A stretch of 5,101 nucleotides of DNA from assembly GCA_023230265.1 (NCBI GenBank), contig JALNXR010000166.1, positions 1 through 5,101 of the forward strand, in the 5' to 3' direction. The stretch comes from Bacteroidales bacterium (lineage in GTDB: Bacteria; Bacteroidota; Bacteroidia; Bacteroidales; UBA932). The translations under genes were made by a program, and so were the position numbers. The notes below the pieces were generated by a model. That model searched no databases. It was not told the DNA's origin and saw only the letters and a list, made by a program, of their open reading frames with translations. Below, piece by piece: positions 1 through 5,101 of the stretch. The number at the start of each line of letters is the position of its first letter. The first letter of the stretch is position 1.

Positions 1-30
1 GTAAATTTTCTGAAATGCTCTACCTGCCAT
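1..30 (-). CDS. atpB: V-type ATP synthase subunit B, N-terminal fragment (gene continues beyond the window)
   Basis: Reading the minus strand from an ATG at 30-28 gives ten open codons to the window edge, MAGRAFQKIY. The AFQKIY string is the start I recognise for Bacteroidota V/A-type ATPase B subunits. B is the non-catalytic, nucleotide-binding-fold partner that alternates with A in the A3B3 head on the cytoplasmic side. The ATG lies inside the last codons of subunit A in another frame, so the genes overlap by 11 nt (20-30). A weak GAGA sits six bases before the ATG; otherwise there is no clear Shine-Dalgarno sequence, so translation probably depends on ribosomes arriving from subunit A. The order A then B is universal for these operons. 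Only ten residues are visible, so identity rests on that short match plus context. Confidence 0.85.
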   Translation of the reverse strand, partial: MAGRAFQKIY

Positions 31-1771
31 TGCTAATCTCATTATTAAGTTGTTCGAGATATCTGTTGAAATCCTCTCCCTCAAATTCGGAGTAGTTCAT
101 CTGGCGCAGAATATTTATAAGCTTCTTATAAAAATCGCTGCACTCCTCAAAATTTTCAAATTCAAAATCTTTGTCGCAAATATCCAGTACGAGGGAGAAC
201 ATAAACTCCTGCCTCTTCATAGGTGTTGTTGCATCTATCTTGTCAAAGGCATCCTGCTGAAGTATGGTAAAGTCGATAAGCTCTGATTTCCAGAATTTTT
301 TATGATATTCCACAGGCACTCCGTCATCTCCCAGAATGTTTATCTGCTCATATGCCTCTTTTCCTCTGAGAACAAGGTTCTTGCCGTGCATAACCTTCTC
401 AGCCCAGTCGTGGTTTACCCGGTTACTCAGATCTTCAATTATCTCAGGGTATTCCAGGTATTTTGAATAGGAATCAATGGGATCAACTGCCGGATATCTC
501 TTCCTGTCTGCCCTGTTCTGGGAGAGAGCATAGAAACATCTGGCCGCCTTTTTTGTGGATTCGGTTACCGGTTCTTTGAGATTTCCTCCGGCAGGTGACA
601 CAGTCCCTATAAAAGTTACAGATCCTGTGCTGCCGTTATTGAGATTTACAATACCCGCTCTTGAGTAGAAATTTGATATGATTGCAGGCAAATCCATCGG
701 AAACGCATCAGCTCCTGGAAGTTCCTCCATACGGTTTGACATCTCCCGCAGAGCCTGTGCCCATCTGGATGTAGAGTCTGCCAGAAGCAGTACCTTCATG
801 CCCATAGACCTGTAATATTCTCCGATTGTCATTGCTGTGTATACCGATGCCTCACGTGCAGCCACAGGCATATTTGAAGTGTTGCAGATAATTGTGGTCC
901 TCTCCATAAGTTTCCTTCCGCTCCTGGCATCAATGAGTTTGGGAAACTCTGTAAATATCTCCACTACCTCATTTGCCCTCTCTCCGCAGGCTGCAAATAT
1001 AATCACGTCAGCTTCCGCCTGTTTTGAAATTGCATGCTGCAGCACGGTTTTTCCGCAGCCAAACGGCCCCGGGATGAATCCCGTTCCTCCCTCAGCAATA
1101 GGGTTAAAGGTGTCGATGCACCTTACCCCTGTCTCCATAAACCTGTAAGGCCTCGGTTTATCCCTGTAGGCGCTCACGGCAATTTTGACGGGCCATCGCT
1201 GAACCATGGTGATGTTGATGTCGGTTCCGGTTTTGTCTGTAATTGTGGCAATAGTGTCGTTTATTCTGTATTCTCCTTCCGGCGAGACAGATTTGACACT
1301 GTACCTTTCACTCAATACAAAGGGTACCATTATTTTATGAGGAAGCCAGCCTTCATTCACCTCTCCAAGCCAATCAGCTGCAGTCACCTCATCTCCGGCT
1401 TTTGCCAGAGGCGTAAACTTCCATAATCTCTCTGAATCCAAAGGCGCAGTGTACTCACCTCTTCTCAGGAAAACACCCTCCATAGTCTCAAGGTTATTCT
1501 GAAGTCCGTCGTAACTGCTTGAGAGTAATCCCGGACCTAACTGAACTTCAAGCATATGACCTTCAAACTCGGCAGTGTCACCCGGCTTAAGACCCCGGGT
1601 GCTTTCATAAACCTGAACGAAAGCCTCCTTTCCTGAAACTTTGATCACCTCGGCCATCAGTTTTGTGCCGGAGAGATCTATATAACAGATCTCATTCTGG
1701 GAAACAGGGCCGTCCGCCTCAATGGTAACAAGGTTGGCAATGATACCTGTAACTTTTCCTTTGGTTTTCAT
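20..1771 (-). CDS. atpA: V/A-type ATP synthase catalytic subunit A
   Basis: This is the catalytic subunit of the V1/A1 head, which hydrolyses or makes ATP at the A-B interface on the cytoplasmic face of the membrane. The 583-residue length is normal for the family. An N-terminal beta-barrel spans about residues 1-75. The A-specific 'non-homologous region' covers about 110-200 and includes HKIMVP at 145-150. The P-loop GPFGCGKT is at 235-242, with Lys241 and Thr242 binding phosphate and Mg. The GER motif at 263-265 supplies the catalytic Glu264. The Walker B strand and following loop VLLLADSTSRW are at 327-337. VSPAGGNLKEPVTEST at 391-406 and a helical C-terminal domain follow. Two details differ from the common sequence: GERANEV rather than GERGNEM, and Cys239 in the P-loop as in eukaryotic A subunits. 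The ATG at 1771 starts 3 nt after the stop of the upstream gene, and the 3' end overlaps subunit B by 11 nt. No Shine-Dalgarno sequence is evident. Identification is secure; ion specificity cannot be read from this subunit. Confidence 0.98.
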   Translation of the reverse strand: MKTKGKVTGIIANLVTIEADGPVSQNEICYIDLSGTKLMAEVIKVSGKEAFVQVYESTRGLKPGDTAEFEGHMLEVQLGPGLLSSSYDGLQNNLETMEGVFLRRGEYTAPLDSERLWKFTPLAKAGDEVTAADWLGEVNEGWLPHKIMVPFVLSERYSVKSVSPEGEYRINDTIATITDKTGTDINITMVQRWPVKIAVSAYRDKPRPYRFMETGVRCIDTFNPIAEGGTGFIPGPFGCGKTVLQHAISKQAEADVIIFAACGERANEVVEIFTEFPKLIDARSGRKLMERTTIICNTSNMPVAAREASVYTAMTIGEYYRSMGMKVLLLADSTSRWAQALREMSNRMEELPGADAFPMDLPAIISNFYSRAGIVNLNNGSTGSVTFIGTVSPAGGNLKEPVTESTKKAARCFYALSQNRADRKRYPAVDPIDSYSKYLEYPEIIEDLSNRVNHDWAEKVMHGKNLVLRGKEAYEQINILGDDGVPVEYHKKFWKSELIDFTILQQDAFDKIDATTPMKRQEFMFSLVLDICDKDFEFENFEECSDFYKKLINILRQMNYSEFEGEDFNRYLEQLNNEISNGR

Positions 1772-1774
1772 AAA

Positions 1775-2419
1775 TTATTGATCTTCTTTATTCAATTTTC
1801 CACTTCCTTTAATATCTGCAACCAGTTGCCTGAACATTTTCTCGCCGGCAGTCCTGTCTAGTTTTGCCCATCTCTCAACCAGTGCGGACTTGAGGATAAA
1901 TGACAGTATGACCTCTATGTCAAAATAGTTATATGTGCAGATAATATCCGCTCTCTCCCACCTGAGCAGATCTATTGCCTGCTCTCTCTCTATAATGTTT
2001 CTGTTCTCGAGGATCTGCAATAGTTTAGGCCCGAATTCATATTCAGAAGCAAATGCAGATAAAGAGGAGACACTTTTACCGATTTTTTCACCCTGCTCAC
2101 CCAATCCGAATATAAATTGAGATGAATCCTGTTTTGTCTTCAAAGCAGTATCAGCAGTAAGGATATTTCTTAATATCAAATCAAAAGAGAAATACTCCCT
2201 TAAAAAACGACTTTTACTTTTTTTAACACTCCTATAGAAATGAGATGTTAGATTCTCGGCGTTAAGGCCAAACAATAACCACTCAACCAACCTTTTATCT
2301 TTATTTCCCAAATGTGGAAGTATCTGTCCGGTAAAAGACTCCAGGCTGAAATTTCTGCTCTGGTAATCCAGGTCCAAAACAGGAAGTCCGGCGATGATGT
2401 AGTAGTAATTGTTCATCAT
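1775..2419 (-). CDS. DUF2764-like V-ATPase-operon protein of unknown function
   Basis: This is a protein of about 214 residues with no catalytic motif, signal peptide or membrane segment that I can see. The opening NNYYYIIAGLPVLDLDYQ is typical, as I recall it, of the Bacteroidota family DUF2764, found between V-ATPase subunits E and A. The rest looks mainly helical, with a charged stretch near KKSKSRFLREYF and a C-terminal segment YNYFDIEVILSFILKSALVERW. Operon position makes a structural or assembly role in the rotary ATPase likely. In Enterococcus-type operons the same slot holds central-stalk subunit C, so this may be a diverged C/AC39 protein; that is inference only. Three starts are possible: GTG at 2422 (4-nt overlap with the E stop), ATG at 2419 (1-nt TGATG overlap) and ATG at 2416. 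I chose 2419 as the ATG best placed for stop-restart coupling, although 2416 gives the more familiar N-terminus. It ends 3 nt before subunit A. Confidence 0.85.
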   Translation of the reverse strand: MMNNYYYIIAGLPVLDLDYQSRNFSLESFTGQILPHLGNKDKRLVEWLLFGLNAENLTSHFYRSVKKSKSRFLREYFSFDLILRNILTADTALKTKQDSSQFIFGLGEQGEKIGKSVSSLSAFASEYEFGPKLLQILENRNIIEREQAIDLLRWERADIICTYNYFDIEVILSFILKSALVERWAKLDRTAGEKMFRQLVADIKGSGKLNKEDQ

Positions 2420-3033
2420 CACTCAGAAAAGATAATCTCCCTTGTTTTTGGCCTTAGATATCCGCTCAGAAACTCCTGAAAATCCTTGTCTGTAAAGCTT
2501 ATATAATAATTTTCTCCTTTAGGACCGATTTTAAAACCATTGCTTAATTTTTTATCAAAGGAAAGAGTTATCCCTGATCTCAATTCTTTGCCAATTTCAC
2601 TCACGATAAAATTATCCAGACTGTTTTTAAGCTTCTCCGGCAGAACAATGTTGAGATCTTTTGCAACGCCGTTTTCCGGGTTAAAAGATTCAATTATGCA
2701 TTTAACGGCAGATTTAATCAATCCGGGGTCTTCCAGAGATTCTTTGACAGGAGTTGATAAAGCCTTTAAAACAAGAATGTTTTCAATCTCTTTTTTGAGA
2801 GCTGTCATACTCTGTCTGGAGGCCATTTTCACCTCATTCATAACCCTCTCACGAACCTCCTCAACCTCTTTAGCTGCGTTATCCAAAATTGCCCGTGATT
2901 CCTCCCTCGCTTTTGAAATTATTCCGGAAGCCTCTTTTTCTGCCCTTGCAACAATCTCCTCAGCCTCCCTTTTACCTTTTGACAAACCTTCATTATAGAG
3001 CTTATCTGTGAGTTCCTGCAATTTGTTTTGCAT
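2419..3033 (-). CDS. atpE: V/A-type ATP synthase peripheral-stalk subunit E
   Basis: Subunit E is the cytoplasmic stator-stalk protein that, with its partner helix (subunit G/H), ties the catalytic head to the membrane part and resists rotation. At 204 residues it is of usual length. Residues 1-90 are a long charged helix rich in Glu, Lys, Arg and Ala (for example KREAEEIVARAEKEASGII at 21-39), typical of the E coiled coil. From about 100 onward there is an alpha/beta domain. Its end includes GFKIGPKGENYYISF at 166-180 and a final helix, matching the C-terminal domain that binds the top of the head. The ATG at 3033 is preceded by an A/T-rich leader (ACATAAAATAAT) without a Shine-Dalgarno sequence, as is common in Bacteroidota. 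It is the first gene after a terminator and candidate promoter, so it probably opens the ATPase operon. The stop codon TGA at 2421-2419 overlaps the possible starts of the next gene. Sequence conservation in E is low, so the call rests on architecture and context. Confidence 0.9.
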   Translation of the reverse strand: MQNKLQELTDKLYNEGLSKGKREAEEIVARAEKEASGIISKAREESRAILDNAAKEVEEVRERVMNEVKMASRQSMTALKKEIENILVLKALSTPVKESLEDPGLIKSAVKCIIESFNPENGVAKDLNIVLPEKLKNSLDNFIVSEIGKELRSGITLSFDKKLSNGFKIGPKGENYYISFTDKDFQEFLSGYLRPKTREIIFSE

Positions 3034-3056
3034 ATTATTTTATGTTTGTTATTCGA

Positions 3057-3077
3057 CAAATGTAATTAACAAAGATA
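3057..3077 (-). promoter_or_regulatory. Candidate Bacteroidota promoter(s) for the V-ATPase operon
   Basis: Two perfect matches to the Bacteroidota sigma-ABfr -7 element TAnnTTTG lie upstream of subunit E: TATCTTTG (3077-3070) and TACATTTG (3064-3057). Initiation about 7 nt downstream would leave a leader of roughly 20-35 nt. No clear -33 TTTG is found at the expected spacing of about 19-21 bases; that region is the terminator hairpin or its T-run. I cannot tell which element is used, or whether either is. An independent promoter is expected here because the preceding operon ends in a terminator. Confidence 0.45.
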
Positions 3078-3078
3078 A

Positions 3079-3114
3079 TAAAAAAATAAAAAAGCACCCC
3101 GTTTGGGATGCTTT
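3079..3114 (-). terminator. Intrinsic terminator of the decarboxylase operon
   Basis: On the minus-strand RNA, AAAGCAUCCC (3114-3105) pairs with GGGGUGCUUU (3100-3091) across a four-base AAAC loop. This forms a 10-bp stem with a single G-U wobble. A T-rich tract follows immediately (3090 down to about 3079: TTT A TTTTTTT A). The hairpin starts 31 nt past the oadB stop. On the plus strand the G-U becomes an A-C mismatch, so the structure favours minus-strand RNA, in agreement with gene direction. Confidence 0.92.
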
Positions 3115-3145
3115 AATTTATTATTAAAAATGAGGTTGTGCGGTA

Positions 3146-4309
3146 TTATGCAAGAAATGCAAGAAGTATACCGGCCGCCACGGCACTGCCTATAACGCCG
3201 GCAACATTCGGCCCCATTGCATGCATAAGCAGATAATTGGTTTTGTCATACTGCAAACCGATATTATTTGATACTCTTGCTGAATCGGGTACAGCAGATA
3301 CGCCTGAATTTCCAATAAGTGGATTAATTTTATTGCCTTCTTTCAGGAATAGGTTGAAAAACTTGACAAACAACACCCCTGCAGTAGTTGCAATAACAAA
3401 AGAGAAAGCTCCTAGCAGGAATATAAATACAGAAGTTATCTGGAGAAATTTATCTGCCTGTGTGGAAGCACCTACCGTAAGCCCGATCAATATAGTGACA
3501 ACATCGATCAACGGCCCTCTTGCTGTCTCTGCAAGCCTTCTGGTTACGCCGCTCTCTTTGAGAAGATTTCCAAAGAATAACATACCCAGAAGTGGAATGC
3601 CGGAGGGAACAATCAATGCTGTCAGAAGGAATCCGATAATCGGGAAAAGTATCTTTTCAGTCTGCGAAACGGCTCTGGGAGGTTTCATGCGGATCAGTCT
3701 CTCTTTGTGATTAGTAAAGAGCTTCATTATCGGGGGCTGGATTACCGGGACCAGAGCCATATAAGAGTATGCAGATACAGCTATTGCACCCATAAGGTTT
3801 GGAGCAAGTCTGGAGGAGAGGAAGATTGCAGTCGGGCCGTCAGCGCCACCGATTATCCCTATTGCACCTGCATCTGTTGCTGAGAATCCCATCAAAAGGG
3901 CGATTGCGTACGCACCGAAAATACCAAATTGGGCGGCTGCACCAATCAGAAGTAGTTTAGGATTTGAAATCAGAGCAGAAAAATCGGTCATTGCTCCAAT
4001 TCCAAGGAATATCAGTGGGGGATACCACCCTTTTATCACTCCCTGGTATAAGATATTTAACACGGAGCCTTCTTCATAGACTCCGATACTCAATCCTGGG
4101 AAAAAGGGGATGTTACCAACAATTATTCCAAATCCGATAGGGACCAGAAGCATCGGCTCCCAATCTTTTTTTATTGCACGGTAAATGAATATCAATCCTA
4201 TGATTATCATCAGAATATATCCGAAATTACCATCAAAATTTGCAAAACCGGTATATTCCCAGAACTGGCTCAGATTCCTGCCTAATATTTCAAAAAGATT
4301 TCCTTCCAT
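3146..4309 (-). CDS. oadB: Na+-transporting decarboxylase beta subunit (OadB/MmdB family)
   Basis: This is the integral membrane subunit that decarboxylates carboxybiotin and couples this to Na+ export across the cytoplasmic membrane. At 387 residues it is near the usual family length (Klebsiella OadB is somewhat longer). Most of the chain is hydrophobic helices. The signatures are present in order: GIGAMTDF at 103-110, GAAAQFGIF at 123-131, IGIIGGADGPTAIFLS at 150-165, SYMALVPVIQPPIMK at 182-196, INPLIGNSGVSAVPDSARVSN at 328-348 and LLMHAMGPNVAGVIGSA at 360-376. Residues known from Klebsiella OadB to matter for Na+ passage (Asp203, Tyr229, Asn373, Gly377, Ser382, Arg389) correspond here to Asp157, Tyr183, Asn329, Gly333, Ser338 and Arg345, so the pump should be functional. 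The ATG at 4309 follows the biotin carrier stop after 1 nt. The family fixes the mechanism but not the substrate; methylmalonyl-CoA is the usual one in this phylum, oxaloacetate or glutaconyl-CoA the alternatives. Confidence 0.97.
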   Translation of the reverse strand: MEGNLFEILGRNLSQFWEYTGFANFDGNFGYILMIIIGLIFIYRAIKKDWEPMLLVPIGFGIIVGNIPFFPGLSIGVYEEGSVLNILYQGVIKGWYPPLIFLGIGAMTDFSALISNPKLLLIGAAAQFGIFGAYAIALLMGFSATDAGAIGIIGGADGPTAIFLSSRLAPNLMGAIAVSAYSYMALVPVIQPPIMKLFTNHKERLIRMKPPRAVSQTEKILFPIIGFLLTALIVPSGIPLLGMLFFGNLLKESGVTRRLAETARGPLIDVVTILIGLTVGASTQADKFLQITSVFIFLLGAFSFVIATTAGVLFVKFFNLFLKEGNKINPLIGNSGVSAVPDSARVSNNIGLQYDKTNYLLMHAMGPNVAGVIGSAVAAGILLAFLA

Positions 4310-4310
4310 A

Positions 4311-4745
4311 CTAACCGATAATTATCAGGGAAGCACCTTCCAGTACAGAATCTCCTTTACCTACTTTGATAGCAATCACTTTGCCGTCAGCTGAGGATTC
4401 TATCACATTCTCCATCTTCATAGCTTCCAGAACCATTAACTTCTGACCTTTTTTTATGCTGTCACCCTCTTTTACAGATACTTCCAGAATAACACCGGGA
4501 AGTGGTGACTTAATCTCTGTCTGTCCTGATACCACCGGAGGGGTAACTGTTGCTGTGGGTTTAGAGACAGTGGTCTGGATTGAAGAGCTCACCGGTCTTG
4601 TTATAACGGGACTCTTTTTTACAGCTCTGTCAATCTCGACTTTAAATGGTGTTCCGTTCACCTCAACTTCGGCAAAAGTGTCCTCTACCTCAGTAATATT
4701 TACAGTGTAGTCATTGCCGTTGATTTTTAATTTATACTCTTTCAT
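4311..4745 (-). CDS. Biotin carboxyl carrier protein of the decarboxylase complex (MmdC-like)
   Basis: This free-standing biotin carrier shuttles carboxyl groups from the cytoplasmic carboxyltransferase to the membrane beta subunit. It has 144 residues. A small N-terminal beta-rich segment (about 1-42) with paired NGxxYxV and VNGxxFKVEI strands precedes a flexible linker rich in Pro, Thr, Ser and Val (about 43-75). The biotinyl domain (about 76-144) contains SPLPGVI at 80-86 and EAMKMEN at 107-113, where Lys110 is the expected biotinylation site. KVGKGDSV at 127-134 lies in the matching second half of the domain. The EAMKM context and the gene's place between gamma and beta subunits favour biotin over lipoate. 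It corresponds to MmdC/GcdC-type carriers, or to the C-terminal domain of OadA in fused systems. The ATG at 4745 lies 12 nt after the gamma stop, without a Shine-Dalgarno sequence. Modification would need a biotin ligase encoded elsewhere. Confidence 0.95.
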   Translation of the reverse strand: MKEYKLKINGNDYTVNITEVEDTFAEVEVNGTPFKVEIDRAVKKSPVITRPVSSSIQTTVSKPTATVTPPVVSGQTEIKSPLPGVILEVSVKEGDSIKKGQKLMVLEAMKMENVIESSADGKVIAIKVGKGDSVLEGASLIIIG

Positions 4746-4757
4746 TGTATGATACTG

Positions 4758-5101
4758 TTATCGTTTTTTGGAAGGTGTTTCTCTAAGTGTATATATCTTT
4801 GAACTCCACGGAGAGTAGTTCCTTGTAACTTTAGTTATTGTTAGTATTGTGTTCTCAATGTCGTGAGCTTCATTTTCTGTTTGGTATAGGTGAAGAGCGG
4901 TAGCAATTGCAGCGTAAACTTCTGCAGATGTATCCTCAACACTTACCACTCTCTTCTTGCCTTTAAGAGCCGAAACGAGATCTGATCTTTTCTGGCTGCT
5001 TTTGATGTTATACTTACCGATCTGTTTGAATATGATATAAAGCAAAATAAGAGAAACAAACACCACAGACATTGCAGTTATTGCCATTACTGCTCCGTAC
5101 G
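4758..5101 (-). CDS. oadG: OadG-family gamma/delta subunit of the Na+-pumping decarboxylase (5' end probably outside the window)
   Basis: This small membrane subunit is thought to hold the decarboxylase complex together by anchoring the cytoplasmic carboxyltransferase to the beta subunit. The visible protein has one hydrophobic helix (AMSVVFVSLILLYIIF), a basic turn, a conserved-looking amphipathic segment AEVYAAIATALHLY, and a tail RNYSPWSSKIYTLRETP. That layout and the xMxVVFxxLxLL helix fit OadG (PF04277). An internal ATG at 5087 has GGAG five bases upstream and would give 109 residues. However, the frame stays open to the edge (…YGAV before that Met), and OadG proteins usually have 10 or more residues before the Met-x-x-Val-Phe core. 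I therefore think the true start is upstream, and give the feature to the window edge. It is followed after 12 nt by the biotin carrier. The family is poorly conserved, so identification leans on helix pattern and operon position. Confidence 0.85.
   Translation of the reverse strand, partial: YGAVMAITAMSVVFVSLILLYIIFKQIGKYNIKSSQKRSDLVSALKGKKRVVSVEDTSAEVYAAIATALHLYQTENEAHDIENTILTITKVTRNYSPWSSKIYTLRETPSKKR

Noticed and set aside
139..1057. Possible redox switch in subunit A: P-loop Cys239 pairing with a C-terminal Cys (Cys532 or Cys544), as with Cys254-Cys532 in bovine V-ATPase.
   Set aside because: Anchoring on the shared LQQ motif, the eukaryotic FCPFYK position aligns with TTPMKR here, so the partner Cys is a Thr. 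Cys532 and Cys544 lie further downstream and are not equivalent.
837..1426. Two overlapping plus-strand open frames (103 and 130 codons) opposite subunit A.
   Set aside because: Both lie within the highly conserved P-loop and catalytic part of subunit A in antisense, with compositions that do not resemble real proteins.
2540..2998. A plus-strand open frame of 152 codons opposite subunit E, rich in Ser and Leu.
   Set aside because: Its Ser/Leu richness is what the complement of Glu/Lys/Arg-rich coiled-coil codons produces. It has no independent support.
3115..3145. Possible small RNA or small gene between the oadB stop and the terminator hairpin.
   Set aside because: Only about 31 nt, A/T-rich, with no start codon and frame of useful length. 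It is simply the 3' untranslated region.
3237..3710. A long plus-strand open frame (157 codons) opposite oadB.
   Set aside because: It is fully antisense to a strongly conserved membrane protein, the translation has no recognisable domain, and it has no plausible promoter or neighbour. It is a shadow of the real gene.
4521..4620. Pro/Thr/Val-rich stretch in the biotin carrier looked like a possible low-complexity insertion or tandem repeat.
   Set aside because: There is no repeated unit at the DNA level. Flexible Pro/Ala/Thr linkers at this position are normal for biotin carriers.

Overview
The window reads as a compact stretch of a Bacteroidota (probably Bacteroidales-type) chromosome. All genes are on the minus strand, so transcription runs from high to low coordinates. 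The taxonomic reading rests on three things. Start sites mostly lack Shine-Dalgarno sequences. The intergenic region carries TAnnTTTG-type promoter elements. The gene orders OadG / free biotin carrier / OadB and V-ATPase E / DUF2764-like / A / B are ones I associate with this phylum. This is inference from recalled gene order, not a database result.

Region 1 (5101 down to 3146) is the distal part of an operon for a membrane-bound, biotin-dependent, Na+-pumping decarboxylase. It encodes a small OadG-type gamma subunit, probably cut by the window edge, a separate biotin carrier with an EAMKM biotinylation site, and the multi-helix beta subunit OadB/MmdB with all the known Na+-pathway residues. 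The carboxyltransferase (alpha) subunit is not in the window and would be expected upstream, beyond 5101. It decides the substrate; methylmalonyl-CoA is the usual one in this phylum. The operon ends in a strong intrinsic terminator (about 3079-3114).

Region 2 (3145-3034) is the only real intergenic gap, 112 bp. It holds the terminator of operon 1 and, directly behind it, two candidate Bacteroidota -7 elements for operon 2.

Region 3 (3033 down to 1) is the start of a V/A-type rotary ATPase operon: peripheral-stalk subunit E, an uncharacterised DUF2764-like protein, catalytic subunit A, and the first ten codons of subunit B. The B start overlaps the end of A by 11 nt and is easily missed. The genes are packed with overlaps or gaps of a few bases, which suggests translational coupling.

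Functionally the two operons meet at the ion gradient. The decarboxylase exports Na+ using decarboxylation energy, and the rotary ATPase could use or build an ion gradient. Whether this ATPase is Na+- or H+-coupled cannot be told here because the ring subunit is not in the window. The most interesting item is the DUF2764-like protein, which occupies the position where other bacterial V-ATPase operons encode subunit C. No CRISPR array, mobile element, rRNA or tRNA was seen.
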